Shown here: positions 25,578 to 35,006 of the stretch, one piece after another
How the letters are laid out: each line of letters opens with the position of its first letter
Position numbering within the stretch: position 1 is the first letter of the stretch
Source: Enterococcus devriesei
GTDB taxonomy: Bacteria > Bacillota > Bacilli > Lactobacillales > Enterococcaceae
Reading direction: 5' to 3'
Assembly: GCF_001885905.1 (NCBI RefSeq)
Contig: NZ_JXKM01000001.1
Coordinates: 419,989 to 483,988 of the forward strand
Length of the DNA stretch: 64,000 bases
The notes under the pieces: generated by a model
What the model was told of the DNA's origin: nothing
Databases searched by the model: none
The model's input: the letters and a program-made list of their open reading frames with translations, nothing else
Position numbers and translations under genes: made by a program

Positions 25578-26522
25578 ATACCCACGTTTTAGCTCTACTT
25601 GGTTTTCAGACAGTGAACCATCGGCTACATAGCTTTTCAGATTGGCTAAAAAGATTTTCATAAATTTATTTTGAAAATCAACGGTTAATCCGGAAATATG
25701 AGGTGTAACTAGCACATTCTCTAATTGCCATAGGGGACTTTCTTTAGGTAGTGGCTCTTCTTCAAAGACGTCTAATGCTGCAAAGGCAAATTGCTTCACT
25801 TCAAGTGCGGTGATCAATTCTTTTGTATGGAGAGTCTCGCCCCGACCAACGTTGACAAAGATGGCGGACTCTTTCATATTTTCGAAAATGTGGCTGTTGA
25901 AAATGTGATAGGTTTCCTGGGTACCCGGCAGGATTCCTACGACGATATCCATTTCAGGGACAATTTTAGCCATATTTTTAATTGAGTAGGTTTCTACGAA
26001 TCCGTCGGCTGGATGTCCTGTGGTATTGATTCCATAAACGTGAACACCTAAGCTGCGAATGGATTTGGAGAGCTGTTGTCCAATATGGCCAGTTCCAACG
26101 ACTAGTAAATTTTTGCCGGCCAGTTGATCATAATGAATATTTTCCGGCTGCCAGCTATTTACAACTTGATTTTTAACAGCTTGATTTAATCCGCGATAAT
26201 AGCCCAACAATGTTCCAATGATATGCTCGCTGATCGAAAGGGCATGGATCCCACTGCTATTAGATAATAAAATAGCTTGCTGAGCAAAGGTGTCTAGAGG
26301 TAAATAATCTACTCCTGCTGAGATGGATTGGACCCATTTTAAGTTTTTACTGTCTAAGAGTTGTTGGCTGAATTGTTTTTGCCAGCCAACGGCGATTTCA
26401 ACTTTAGCGAACTCGCTATCATTTAACTCTGTTTTGATTTGATAATCGGGAGCAATGTCTCGGATCTGTTGAATAAATTCTGTTCGAAAGTTTTTTTGTA
26501 AAAAAATAATTGGTTTTTCCAT
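25575..26522 (-). CDS. D-2-hydroxyacid dehydrogenase family protein
   Basis: A 315-residue NAD(P)-dependent dehydrogenase of the phosphoglycerate dehydrogenase/GhrA-like superfamily. The nucleotide site is VGTGHIGQQL, the catalytic Arg region VNVGRGE, the Glu lies in DVFEEEPLP and the His in TPHISG. Likely reduces 2-keto acids to D-2-hydroxy acids. It is not close enough to D-lactate or VanH enzymes to name the substrate. GGAG lies 6 bases before ATG on the minus strand. Single-gene unit. Confidence 0.85.
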   Translation of the reverse strand: MEKPIIFLQKNFRTEFIQQIRDIAPDYQIKTELNDSEFAKVEIAVGWQKQFSQQLLDSKNLKWVQSISAGVDYLPLDTFAQQAILLSNSSGIHALSISEHIIGTLLGYYRGLNQAVKNQVVNSWQPENIHYDQLAGKNLLVVGTGHIGQQLSKSIRSLGVHVYGINTTGHPADGFVETYSIKNMAKIVPEMDIVVGILPGTQETYHIFNSHIFENMKESAIFVNVGRGETLHTKELITALEVKQFAFAALDVFEEEPLPKESPLWQLENVLVTPHISGLTVDFQNKFMKIFLANLKSYVADGSLSENQVELKRGY

Positions 26523-26582
26523 AGTCCGCTCCTCATTTCTTTTTTTGCTGCAAATCTTTGATTCATTCTAACAAAAAATACG

Positions 26583-26614
26583 AAAAAAAACTGCTTACGG
26601 AATCGTAAGCAGTT
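26583..26614 (-). terminator. Terminator of the DUF1189 gene
   Basis: On the minus strand AACTGCTTACG pairs with CGTAAGCAGTT around a 4-nt loop (26589-26614), then a run of T (26590-26583). The stem overlaps the stop codon. Confidence 0.9.
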
Positions 26615-27428
26615 ATTTGTTCGGTAATTGAATTTGTGGGAAATATTTAATGATTCGCAAAAAGATGAATAGGCTAATGAAGGTAACTAGGATACTTGAG
26701 TCAAAATTCGGCTGAAATAGTAAAATAATGGTTGCTAAAATCGTTGGGATCGTAGCGCAGAAAATAATTGTTTTGAAGCATTCGAAAAAGGTGATTCGTC
26801 TTAAGCGTAGCTTAGCGACGATCATGCCGGCAATGCCTGCAAAAACTAATGTGACAAATAGGTTAATGAAGGAAGGATAAAGTCCTGCTAGCAACATAAC
26901 AATTGGTGTCCATACCGGTATTTTTAAATCTTTAAGTCCAGCTTTTAATTTTTCACCGGTCATATTTTTCAAAGGCTCTTGCTTGTATGAAAATTTCAGT
27001 ACATTATCACCAAACAAAGCGGAGCTAACACCGCCGTAGTCGGGTAGAACTAACAAGGCTTCGTTTTTTAAGAGACCGACACTGAAATAATTTCCGACTA
27101 AATCTTTTTCGACATCCTGTTGACTGCGTTTACCAGCGGGATCAAAGGTAAGAATGACCGAATTGGTCTGATAAATAAAGCCTTTTTCAGGTTTTGCAGT
27201 TTTGATTTCACCATTTTCGATTTCAAAATCGGGAATTTTTTGTACGATCTTTAAGCTGTCTGATTTGATTTGATCCATTACTTGGAGTGCTTGGTAGACG
27301 GTAGGAATCGCCAGCAGCAGACTCAAGCCTAAGAGATAGATAATAGATTTCCAAAAAGGGGTATTTCTCGCATTCTTTAGTTCTTCGAAACGAAAAAGGG
27401 ATCCCTTGATTAATTGACGAAAAGTCAT
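26613..27428 (-). CDS. DUF1189 family membrane protein
   Basis: About 271 residues. One N-terminal membrane segment (about 24-44) is followed by a ~120-residue extracytoplasmic domain, then four close-packed membrane segments in the C-terminal half (from about residue 160). This matches DUF1189 proteins of Firmicutes, which are uncharacterised. The ATG has TGGAG seven bases upstream on its strand. An in-frame TTG further upstream lacks a site. Own terminator; monocistronic. Confidence 0.75.
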   Translation of the reverse strand: MTFRQLIKGSLFRFEELKNARNTPFWKSIIYLLGLSLLLAIPTVYQALQVMDQIKSDSLKIVQKIPDFEIENGEIKTAKPEKGFIYQTNSVILTFDPAGKRSQQDVEKDLVGNYFSVGLLKNEALLVLPDYGGVSSALFGDNVLKFSYKQEPLKNMTGEKLKAGLKDLKIPVWTPIVMLLAGLYPSFINLFVTLVFAGIAGMIVAKLRLRRITFFECFKTIIFCATIPTILATIILLFQPNFDSSILVTFISLFIFLRIIKYFPQIQLPNK

Positions 27429-27524
27429 GTGATCGCTCCAATCTGTATACAAAAGCCATTGTATCGAAGTAAGCTTGAAATAACAAGCTGATCCGTAAAA
27501 ATGTAAAAAGAATCCAAGAAAGAA

Positions 27525-27553
27525 TTGACTATTTTTTCTAGCTCCGCTATCTT
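27525..27553 (+). promoter_or_regulatory. Promoter of the gtrA-like gene
   Basis: TTGACT (27525-27530) and TATCTT (27548-27553) are separated by 17 bp, ending 35 bases before the ATG. Confidence 0.65.
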
Positions 27554-27588
27554 ACTTTAAGAAGAGAAGAATAGGAAAGTGAGTAATT

Positions 27589-28056
27589 ATGAAAATCTAT
27601 CATCAATTTAAAAATTATCTCAAAGCAAAAAGATTATGGGAAGTCTTTATCTATTTGTTTTTTGGGGGGCTGACTACAGTTGTTAACATTGTAGTTTTTG
27701 CTCTTTCTTACCAAGTGTTTCAGCTGGACTGGCCGATCTCAAATACGATCTCGTGGGTTTTTTCAGTGCTCTTTGCCTTTGTTACGAATAAAGTTTGGGT
27801 TTTTCAATCGAAAACGGAAAGCTTAGGAGCCCTTGCGTGGGAGTTTGGTAAATTCATCGTTGCTCGTGTGGTTTCTTTTGGTATGGATATGGCCTGTATG
27901 TATTTATTCATCGATATGCTCCACACAGGGAATCTAGTCGCTAAGCTCATCACTCAAGTAGTCGTCGTAGTAGCCAATTATATTTTCAGTAAGGTCTTTA
28001 TTTTCAAGAAGGTAGAGGTTATCGAGGAGGAGAAAACGAATTCTTCACCACGCTAA
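27589..28056 (+). CDS. GtrA-family membrane protein
   Basis: A 155-residue protein with four membrane helices, matching GtrA/GtcA: FGGLTTVVNIVVF in the first helix, FVTNKVWVFQS after the second and NYIFSKVFIF in the fourth. GtrA-type proteins are thought to flip or present undecaprenyl-phosphate-linked sugars for polymer glycosylation. A matching GtrB-like enzyme lies 2 kb upstream (24631). AAAGTGAG precedes the ATG. Confidence 0.88.
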   Translation: MKIYHQFKNYLKAKRLWEVFIYLFFGGLTTVVNIVVFALSYQVFQLDWPISNTISWVFSVLFAFVTNKVWVFQSKTESLGALAWEFGKFIVARVVSFGMDMACMYLFIDMLHTGNLVAKLITQVVVVVANYIFSKVFIFKKVEVIEEEKTNSSPR

Positions 28057-28128
28057 GCATATGTTTTGAAGATAGTTGCGTTGTTTGATACAGTTAAAAT
28101 GTAAGATATTTTAAGGAGGAATTGAACA

Positions 28129-28737
28129 ATGGCTTATACTTTACCAGATTTACCTTATGGATACGACGCTTTAGAGCCTTATATCGATGTTGAAACGATG
28201 CATTTGCATCATGATAAACACCACAACACGTATGTAACTAACTTAAACGCTGCGATTGAAAAATATCCAGAATTGGCAGAACAAACAGTAGAAGAACTAG
28301 TAACGAACTTAAGTGAAGTTCCTGAAGATATTCGGACAGCTGTCCGTAATAACGGGGGCGGTCATGCAAACCACAGCTTCTTCTGGAAAATTATGGCGCC
28401 AAACGCTGGCGGTGAACCAACAGGTGAGATCAAAGCAGCCATTGATGAAGCGTTCGGCGGTTTTGAAAAAATGAAAGAAGAATTCAAAACAGCTGCAACC
28501 GGTCGTTTTGGTTCTGGCTGGGCTTGGCTAGTAATCAATAATGGCAAACTAGAAATCACTTCGACTGCCAACCAAGATAGTCCATTAACAGATGGCAAAA
28601 CACCGATTATTGGTTTAGATGTTTGGGAACATGCCTATTACTTGAAATATAAAAATGTTCGTCCAGATTACATCGCCGCTTTTTGGGATGTTGTTAACTG
28701 GGATCAAGCGAATAAAAATTTGGCAGCGGCTAAATAG
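28129..28737 (+). CDS. sodA: Superoxide dismutase (Mn/Fe family, likely Mn)
   Basis: A 202-residue cytoplasmic enzyme that converts superoxide to hydrogen peroxide and oxygen. Metal ligands are visible: His27 in HLHHDKHH, a His in NHSFFWK, and the Asp and His of [24 protein letters not shown] and GSGWAWLV are standard. Strong AAGGAGG before the ATG. Followed by a terminator. Confidence 0.96.
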   Translation: MAYTLPDLPYGYDALEPYIDVETMHLHHDKHHNTYVTNLNAAIEKYPELAEQTVEELVTNLSEVPEDIRTAVRNNGGGHANHSFFWKIMAPNAGGEPTGEIKAAIDEAFGGFEKMKEEFKTAATGRFGSGWAWLVINNGKLEITSTANQDSPLTDGKTPIIGLDVWEHAYYLKYKNVRPDYIAAFWDVVNWDQANKNLAAAK

Positions 28738-29054
28738 TTGATTATAAAGATGCTTTCGAGCATCTTTTTTTGTTTTGCTCAGTGTATTCATAAGGATGGT
28801 AATCAAGCTATTCATTTTTAATAAAAGTTTAAATTCTATATTGAAAAAATACTTTCGACGATAATTAAGAAAGGATAGCTTGTAAATTCTAGGAATCTTC
28901 ATAATTTTATGGTATAAATCGGTTTCATAGAGTAGATTTTTAGTTATTACTTTTTTAAATTTCTGTTATATAAAATTAATTTTTTTGGTGTTGGTTGAAC
29001 CAAAAGTCGTTCTATGAGAAAATAAACCGTAAAAAATGTTGATTGAGGTGCGCG
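28738..29054. other. 317-bp gap between sodA and the LCP gene
   Basis: Contains the sodA terminator, a long A+T-rich stretch and a small hairpin TTTTGGT/ACCAAAA (28983-29005) close to the next gene. TTGAAC at 28995-29000 could be a -35 with a poor -10 (GAAAAT, 29018-29023). No gene is seen. Confidence 0.6.
28746..28772 (+). terminator. sodA terminator
   Basis: AAAGATGC (28746-28753) pairs with GCATCTTT (28760-28767), followed by T-rich sequence. Confidence 0.88.
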
Positions 29055-30272
29055 ATGAGTCGTTGGAAAAAAGTGATTGTTGGATTATTAGTCCTCCTAA
29101 ATTTATTTGTCGGGGGCATTACCTATTATGCTGTCCAAGTAACAAATGATGCGAGTAAAATGGTTGATAGCATTCGTCAAACTGTTAAACGAACCAGTTT
29201 GAAGCGTGAGAGCGGAGAAAAACCGAATATCGATAATGCAGAACCATTTTCCATCTTGCTTGCGGGGATTGACACGGGCGACCTAGGTCGTTCAGATCAG
29301 GGCCGTTCAGATAGTATGATGGTAGTGACGATCAATCCTAAACAGAAAAAATCCACAATCGTCAGTCTTGACCGTGACATTTTAACGAAGATCGTTGGTT
29401 ATGGTACCAATGACAAGTTGAATCACGCCTATGCCTTTGGCGGTGTCAAAATGTCGATGGACACGATTGAAACGCTATTAGATATTCCGTTAGACCATTA
29501 TGTCTCAATCAATATGCGAGGTTTGAAGGATTTGATCGATGCCGTTGGTGGGATCGAAGTAAATAATAAGATTGACTTCACTTTAGATGGGATTCATGTG
29601 GCAAAAGGAAAGCAGAAGCTTGATGGGGAAAAAGGCTTGGCCTACGCCCGGATGCGTTACGAAGATCCTGAAGGAGACGTTGGACGCCAACGTCGCCAAC
29701 GTGAGGTTGTAACCAAAATTTTACGTAAGGCTATGTCAATTAATGGTGTAGGGAATTACAAGAAGATTTTAAAAGCCGTCGAAAAAAATATGCGGACGGA
29801 TTTATCATGGGACGATATGATGGATATCGGTACAAACTATCTACCAGCCTTTGATACGATCAAACAGAAACAATTGGTTGGCAAGAGTCAAATGATCGAT
29901 GAAATCTATTATCAAATTTTAGGTACGAATGAATTGTTAGATATTCAAAATACCTTGAAAAAACAATTAGATAAACCGACAGCCAGCACGCTGCCAAATC
30001 TAAATGAGGAAGATGCCGACAGCTTGTTTTACGATGATTCAGATGGCAAAGCCAGCGAAGATACGAGCCAATTTGCTCCTGGCTATGACAATCCGAACAA
30101 TTATGATACAAGTGGTAATGGCTACCAACAAGGTAGTGATACTACTCAAAATGGCGATCAAACGCAGTACGATCAAGGTTATACTGATCCAAATCAAGGT
30201 TATGGTGGTGCTACCGATCCAAACGCAGGTCAACAAAGTGATCCTTATGGTCAACCAGCTGTAAATTATTAA
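29055..30272 (+). CDS. LytR-CpsA-Psr (LCP) family wall glycopolymer ligase
   Basis: LCP enzymes transfer undecaprenyl-linked teichoic acid or polysaccharide onto peptidoglycan outside the membrane. The 405-residue protein has one membrane helix (about 7-27) and an LCP domain with the Arg/Asp-rich GRSDQGRSDSMM, SLDRDI and VGGIEV, and the C-terminal part RMRYEDPEGDVGRQRRQ. The last ~75 residues are a low-complexity tail rich in Gly, Tyr, Gln, Asn and Asp, unusual for the core enzyme. Start is ATG after GAGGTG. A candidate for attaching the polysaccharide encoded at 2-18 kb. Confidence 0.92.
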   Translation: MSRWKKVIVGLLVLLNLFVGGITYYAVQVTNDASKMVDSIRQTVKRTSLKRESGEKPNIDNAEPFSILLAGIDTGDLGRSDQGRSDSMMVVTINPKQKKSTIVSLDRDILTKIVGYGTNDKLNHAYAFGGVKMSMDTIETLLDIPLDHYVSINMRGLKDLIDAVGGIEVNNKIDFTLDGIHVAKGKQKLDGEKGLAYARMRYEDPEGDVGRQRRQREVVTKILRKAMSINGVGNYKKILKAVEKNMRTDLSWDDMMDIGTNYLPAFDTIKQKQLVGKSQMIDEIYYQILGTNELLDIQNTLKKQLDKPTASTLPNLNEEDADSLFYDDSDGKASEDTSQFAPGYDNPNNYDTSGNGYQQGSDTTQNGDQTQYDQGYTDPNQGYGGATDPNAGQQSDPYGQPAVNY

Positions 30273-30324
30273 AATAAGCAAAAGGAGCTAAGATAATTTA
30301 ATCTCAGCTCCTTTTGCTTATTTT
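30271..30324. terminator. Large bidirectional terminator
   Basis: A 19-bp perfect inverted repeat (30271-30289 with 30306-30324) with A- and T-rich ends serves the convergent LCP and rlmD genes. It overlaps both stop regions. Confidence 0.92.
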
Positions 30325-31691
30325 CTAGTTAATTTCACGACCACTTCGCAACGGGCGGTTTGTGGGAACATATCAACCGATTGTAAATAGTCTACCTGAT
30401 AAATGTTTGCGAGACTGACGAGGTCACGTGCCAGAGTAGAAACATTACAGGAAATGTAGACCATCTGGGGACTCGGCGATTCTTGGATCGCTTTTAACAA
30501 CTGATTGTCTAAACCGGTCCGAGGCGGATCTACGACGATGGCATCTGGCGCAAATCCTTCCTTTAACCATTTTGGTAACAAACTTTCAGCGGTTCCAACT
30601 TCATAATGAGTGTTTGTCAGGTTCATTGCTTCCGCATTCTTCTTAGCATCATCGATCGCTTGGGGAATGATATCCATGCCCCGAACTTCTTTCGCTTGTT
30701 TGGCTAATGAAAGCCCAATCGTTCCAACACCGCAATAAGCATCGACAATTGTTTTAGGCGTCGCCAAATCTAAAGCATCGATCGCTTCTTGATAAAGCAC
30801 CTTTGTCTGTTGCGGGTTCAATTGGAAGAAGGCACGAGGCGAAAGTTCAAAACTCACTTCGTTGATTTTTTCATTAATGACTTCTTTGCCCCAAAGATGG
30901 AGCGTCTCATCTCCCATGATGACAGACGTTTTTTTGTCTTGCACATTTTGCATGATCGAAACGATCTCTGGCAACCGATTGGTGATCTCGCGGATCAAGG
31001 CGTTTGCTTGCGGCAATTTTTTTGTTTTGGTAATCAGGACTAGCTGGACTTCGCCAGTCTCAATACCGATCCGCACCATCAATGTCCGGAGAATTCCTGA
31101 GTTCGTGCGTTCGTCGTAAATTGGCAAATCATATTTTGTCAAAAGCTTTACGACGGTATTGATGACTTTTTGAGTCGTCGGTTCTTGTACGAGACAATCT
31201 TTAATTGGAACTAGCTGATGGGATTCCGCTTGATAAAGACCAGCTTCAACTTGCTTAGTCTTCTTATTTTGGCGTAATTGAAACTGAGCCTTGTTCCGAT
31301 AGTGCCACGGATCGTCCATTCCTAAAGTGTCACGTAATTGGAAAGCTTGATAACCGGCTGGCTTGAATTTTTCCAGTGCCTGGCGCAGTAAGTCTTTTTT
31401 AAAGTCTAACTGCTTGGAATAAGCTAAATGTTGCAATTGGCAGCCACCGCATTCTTCGTAAACTGGACATGGAGGTGTGACGCGATCAGGACTTTTTTTG
31501 GTGATCTTTACTAAGGAGGCTTCCCCAAAGCGCGGGGTCGCTTTAGTGATCCGGGCAACCACCGTTTCGTTTGGTAAGGCGCCGGTTACAAAAATGATTA
31601 GGCGTTTGTAATAAGCGATGCCTTCACCGTTAATGCCAAGGCGTTTGATTTTTAAGGTCAATGTTTGGTTCGGTTTTAATTGAACAGCCAT
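30318..31691 (-). CDS. rlmD: 23S rRNA (uracil-C5)-methyltransferase RlmD/RlmCD
   Basis: A 457-residue SAM-dependent m5U methyltransferase. The N-terminal TRAM domain (about 5-63) is followed by an iron-sulfur cysteine cluster (C75, C81, C84 plus a later Cys in KDCLVQEP). The catalytic domain has DAYCGVGTIGLSLA, VVDPPRTGLD and the nucleophile Cys in YISCNVSTLARDL. Firmicutes with one such enzyme often methylate both U747 and U1939 (RlmCD), so dual specificity is possible. Single gene on the minus strand, divergent from recX. Confidence 0.93.
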   Translation of the reverse strand: MAVQLKPNQTLTLKIKRLGINGEGIAYYKRLIIFVTGALPNETVVARITKATPRFGEASLVKITKKSPDRVTPPCPVYEECGGCQLQHLAYSKQLDFKKDLLRQALEKFKPAGYQAFQLRDTLGMDDPWHYRNKAQFQLRQNKKTKQVEAGLYQAESHQLVPIKDCLVQEPTTQKVINTVVKLLTKYDLPIYDERTNSGILRTLMVRIGIETGEVQLVLITKTKKLPQANALIREITNRLPEIVSIMQNVQDKKTSVIMGDETLHLWGKEVINEKINEVSFELSPRAFFQLNPQQTKVLYQEAIDALDLATPKTIVDAYCGVGTIGLSLAKQAKEVRGMDIIPQAIDDAKKNAEAMNLTNTHYEVGTAESLLPKWLKEGFAPDAIVVDPPRTGLDNQLLKAIQESPSPQMVYISCNVSTLARDLVSLANIYQVDYLQSVDMFPQTARCEVVVKLTRK

Positions 31692-31880
31692 GAGGCAGCT
31701 CCTTTCTATTTATACAAGTTGCTAGTGATAATTGGACAAGCTAATGAATCGCTTTTATCAAGCGCAATTTTTTTATGTTTTCAAATGGATTCAATCTATT
31801 GGACTGGCATTATTTTAGCATATTTTTAGTGATTGGTTGGGTTTCTATGATAGAATTAATTTTTGCGAGGGGGAGTCAGC

Positions 31881-32678
31881 ATGTTGACGGTAGTAAAAAT
31901 CAGCCAAGGGCGTGGCCCTTTTTATAAAGTAGAATTTTCTAACGGCGAAACGCTGCGTTTATCGGAAGATACTGTGGTTCGCCATCGATTACTGAAAGGT
32001 CAAGAATTAGATGAGAAACTTCTGGCTGAGATTAAGCGAGAAGGTAAAGAAGATATGGGCTATCAAATGGCACTAAACTATTTGAGCTATCAACTACGAA
32101 CGGAAAAAGAAATCCGAACGTATTTAAAGGATAATGAAATTGAAAGTGATGACCGCAATAAAATCGTCATTCGCTTGAAGGAAGTCAAGCTAGTCGATGA
32201 TCTGGTCTACGGGGAGAGTTATATTCGTACCCAAATGCGGCTTGGCGATAAAGGGCCACGAGTCTTACAACAAAAATTAAAGCAAAAGGGCCTGAAGGAA
32301 AATGATATTCAGCAAGCTTTGTATTTGTATGAAACTGATGAACAATTTCAGGTGGCGCTTCACACGGCCCAAAAGTCCTTGAAAAAATTTCATCACCATA
32401 GTCAACGAGAAGTTCGCCAAAAAATCCAACAGCTGTTAATGACCAAAGGCTTCAACAGTGATACGAGTAAAAATGTTTTGGCTGAACTGGATTTTTCCGA
32501 GGTGGATGAACAGGAAAGTGACGCTCTTGAAGTGCAAGGGGAGAAATTATGGCGCAAGAATCAACGCTTTGAACCCGCCAAGCGACGCCAAAAGGTCAAA
32601 CAAAGCTTATATCAAAAAGGTTTCCAACTAGATCAAATTGACGCGTTTATTCGTGGAAAAGAGGAAGCTGATGAGTAA
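31881..32678 (+). CDS. recX: Regulatory protein RecX
   Basis: RecX binds RecA filaments and limits recombination and SOS activity. The 265-residue length is typical of the longer Firmicutes form with three helical-repeat domains. Segments such as YLSYQLRTEKEIRTYL, LGDKGPRVLQQKL and VRQKIQQLLMTKGF are standard. ATG at 31881 follows GGGGGAG; a longer in-frame start upstream would sit before that site. Overlaps mutY by eight bases. Confidence 0.93.
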   Translation: MLTVVKISQGRGPFYKVEFSNGETLRLSEDTVVRHRLLKGQELDEKLLAEIKREGKEDMGYQMALNYLSYQLRTEKEIRTYLKDNEIESDDRNKIVIRLKEVKLVDDLVYGESYIRTQMRLGDKGPRVLQQKLKQKGLKENDIQQALYLYETDEQFQVALHTAQKSLKKFHHHSQREVRQKIQQLLMTKGFNSDTSKNVLAELDFSEVDEQESDALEVQGEKLWRKNQRFEPAKRRQKVKQSLYQKGFQLDQIDAFIRGKEEADE

Positions 32679-33822
32679 GGGCTGGGAAAATTGGACAACG
32701 GAAGAGATTGTTGAATTTCAAGCTGACTTCTTGGCGTGGTATCAACAGGAAAAACGGAATCTGCCATGGCGCTATAATCATGATCCTTACCGGATTTGGA
32801 TTTCGGAGATTATGCTGCAACAGACTAGAGTCGATACCGTGATTGATTATTTTTATCGTTTTATGGAAGAATTTCCGACAATCAAAGCGTTAGCGGTAGC
32901 GCCAGAGGATAAATTGCTGAAAGTTTGGGAAGGTCTAGGCTACTATTCTAGGGCGCGTAATTTACAGGCAGCGGCGAAGCAAATCATGGAAGAGTTTGAC
33001 GGTGATTTTCCAACCACAGTCGAAGCAATTCGTTCGTTAAAAGGCGTCGGACCCTATACGGCAGGGGCAATCAGCAGTATTGCTTTTGAGATCCCTGAGC
33101 CGGCAATTGATGGTAATGTCATGCGAGTGGTCAGCCGCTTATTTTGTGTTGAAGAAGATATTGCCAAAGCCAGCAGCCGTGGTGTTTTTGATGAGGCGAT
33201 GCGGACAATCATCAGTCCGACTGAACCGGGCGATTTCAATCAAGCCATGATGGATCTAGGGTCAAGTATTTGTACTCCTAAGAGCCCCCAATGTGAAAGC
33301 TGTCCAATCCAAAACTATTGTCAAGCCTACAAGGAAAATCGCCAAACCGATTTTCCCATCAAATCAAAAAAACAAAAGCCTAAAGATGTGTATTACATCG
33401 CTGGTATTATTGAAAATAACCAGCAGGAATTTCTTTTACAGCAGCGACCAGCATCAGGCTTGTTAGCCAATCTGTGGCTCTTCCCATTAGAAGAACTATC
33501 GGAAACTCGCTTTAAAGAATTGCAAAGTCAATATGCTCCCGAAGCTTGGGATTTATTTTCTAGCTCGCAAGTGGCTGAAGACAGTCCGGAATTTTTCTCA
33601 GGGCAAGCAGTTATTTGGCAGAAAAAAATCATTGGTGAAGTCAAACATGTCTTTAGTCATCTGCGCTGGCATATCCTCGTTTTTTATGGACGCAGCAGCA
33701 CACCATTGACTTTACAAGGCACTTGGGTAAAGCCAAATGATTTTCCTAAGTATGTTTTTCCAAAGCCCCAACAAAAAATGTTGGAAGTTTTTGAAAATAA
33801 TCGCACCGACGACAAAGATTAG
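32671..33822 (+). CDS. mutY: A/G-specific adenine DNA glycosylase MutY
   Basis: Removes adenine mispaired with 8-oxoguanine. About 383 residues. E46 in [13 protein letters not shown] is the catalytic Glu, the helix-hairpin-helix is [12 protein letters not shown], an Asp lies in [10 protein letters not shown], and the four-Cys iron-sulfur site is C-x6-C-x2-C-x5-C. The C-terminal NUDIX-like domain recognises oxoG. The ATG lies inside the end of recX with GAGGAAG upstream, implying translational coupling of two DNA-maintenance genes. Confidence 0.95.
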   Translation: MSKGWENWTTEEIVEFQADFLAWYQQEKRNLPWRYNHDPYRIWISEIMLQQTRVDTVIDYFYRFMEEFPTIKALAVAPEDKLLKVWEGLGYYSRARNLQAAAKQIMEEFDGDFPTTVEAIRSLKGVGPYTAGAISSIAFEIPEPAIDGNVMRVVSRLFCVEEDIAKASSRGVFDEAMRTIISPTEPGDFNQAMMDLGSSICTPKSPQCESCPIQNYCQAYKENRQTDFPIKSKKQKPKDVYYIAGIIENNQQEFLLQQRPASGLLANLWLFPLEELSETRFKELQSQYAPEAWDLFSSSQVAEDSPEFFSGQAVIWQKKIIGEVKHVFSHLRWHILVFYGRSSTPLTLQGTWVKPNDFPKYVFPKPQQKMLEVFENNRTDDKD

Positions 33823-33917
33823 TAGGCAATCTCAGATTTTATTGCTATAATAATTCTGATGTCGGTGTGATAACACCCAAACAAATGCGGAATTTTTCCG
33901 CTGAGGGAAGGGTAGCT

Positions 33918-34451
33918 ATGGGAGTTCCAAAAGAAGGAGAGTTTGTGACCATCAAAAGTTACAAACACGACGGCAGTTTGCATCGAACGTGGCGGGATAC
34001 CATGGTATTAAAAACAAGTGAGTGTTCACTGATCGGCCTGAATGACCACACTCTGGTCACAGAATCAGACGGCAGAAGATGGGTCACTCGCGAACCAGCG
34101 ATTGTTTATTTTCATCAAAAATACTGGTTCAACATAATAGCGATGATACGAGAGAAGGGAGTTTCTTATTATTGTAATCTGGCTTCACCCTATGTATTAG
34201 ATGACGAAGCGTTAAAGTACATTGACTACGATTTAGATGTCAAGGTTTTTCCTGATGGGGAAAAACGATTGCTCGACGTTGATGAATATGAAGCGCATAG
34301 CCAACAGATGCATTATTCTAAAGAAATTGATTATGTTCTAAAAGAAAACGTCAAGATCTTAGTGGACTGGATCAACAATGAAAAGGGGCCTTTTTCCCAA
34401 GGCTATATTGATATTTGGTATGATCGCTACAAGCAATTGTCGCGGAAGTAG
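33918..34451 (+). CDS. DUF402/Ntdp-family nucleoside tri- and diphosphatase
   Basis: A 177-residue protein that matches the B. subtilis YgaC / staphylococcal Ntdp family (DUF402). It opens [22 protein letters not shown] and has the conserved acidic cluster [15 protein letters not shown]. Family members hydrolyse nucleoside di- and triphosphates. The ATG at 33918 is chosen over an earlier in-frame ATT/ATG region because GGGAAGGG lies just upstream and the length then equals that of the family. Confidence 0.88.
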   Translation: MGVPKEGEFVTIKSYKHDGSLHRTWRDTMVLKTSECSLIGLNDHTLVTESDGRRWVTREPAIVYFHQKYWFNIIAMIREKGVSYYCNLASPYVLDDEALKYIDYDLDVKVFPDGEKRLLDVDEYEAHSQQMHYSKEIDYVLKENVKILVDWINNEKGPFSQGYIDIWYDRYKQLSRK

Positions 34452-34456
34452 AAAGA

Positions 34457-34485
34457 AACTGCTGATGAGAGTCAGCAGTTTTTTA
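34457..34485 (+). terminator. Terminator after the DUF402 gene
   Basis: AACTGCTGA (34457-34465) pairs with TCAGCAGTT (34472-34480), followed by T-rich sequence. It lies between convergent genes. Confidence 0.88.
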
Positions 34486-34495
34486 TAGTTCCTAT

Positions 34496-34930
34496 TTATA
34501 CTTCCTTTTTCATATGCACATGATCAATCCCAGCATCTTGAAAGACTTCACCATAAGGAACATAGCCCAATTTTTGATAAAAGTCCTGAGCGGTCAATTG
34601 TGCGCCAAGCTCAATGACTTTGAAATGTTGTTGCTGCGCAAAGGTTTCGGCTTCAGCGATGATTTCTCGGCCATAATTTTTCCCACGAAAGTCTTTTAGC
34701 ACAGCCATTCGTTGTAACTTGAATGTTTGCTCGTCAAGCGGCAACAAACGAACGGTAGCTGCTGGTTTTTCTTCATCCGTATAAAGGACAAAGTGGACCG
34801 AATAGGCTTCGTTGCCATCAATTTCTAAATTGGCCGGTACGCCTTGTTCCTGGACGAAGACTTTTTGGCGAATTCGAACAGCATCTAAATAAATCTCGCT
34901 CATCGTATCCTTAGTAATTAAAATTTTCAT
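34496..34930 (-). CDS. GNAT-family N-acetyltransferase
   Basis: A 144-residue acetyltransferase of the ElaA/YjcF type: IRQKVFVQEQGVP near the N-terminus, LQRMAVLKDFRGKNYGREI (acetyl-CoA loop) in the middle, GAQLTAQDFYQKLGY near the end. Substrate unknown. The start is ATG at 34930 after GAGGAAGGTG on the minus strand; a longer reading from further upstream would run into the next promoter region. Divergent from the AI-2E family gene. Confidence 0.88.
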   Translation of the reverse strand: MKILITKDTMSEIYLDAVRIRQKVFVQEQGVPANLEIDGNEAYSVHFVLYTDEEKPAATVRLLPLDEQTFKLQRMAVLKDFRGKNYGREIIAEAETFAQQQHFKVIELGAQLTAQDFYQKLGYVPYGEVFQDAGIDHVHMKKEV

Positions 34931-35006
34931 AATGACACCTTCCTCAAGGGGATTTTTCTCCACATGATGTATACTATAAACCAAATCTAAAAAAAGGAGT
35001 AGATGG

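Noticed and set aside
28076-28107. sodA promoter hexamers
   Set aside because: Several TTG- and TAAAAT/TAAGAT-like boxes, but none with 16-18 bp spacing.
30004-30264. Plus-strand frame overlapping the LCP tail
   Set aside because: Out-of-frame reading of the low-complexity tail region.
31692-31880. Hairpin CGCTT/AAGCG with T-run (31750-31771) in the rlmD-recX gap
   Set aside because: Lies between divergent genes where no transcript should end; short stem, likely chance.
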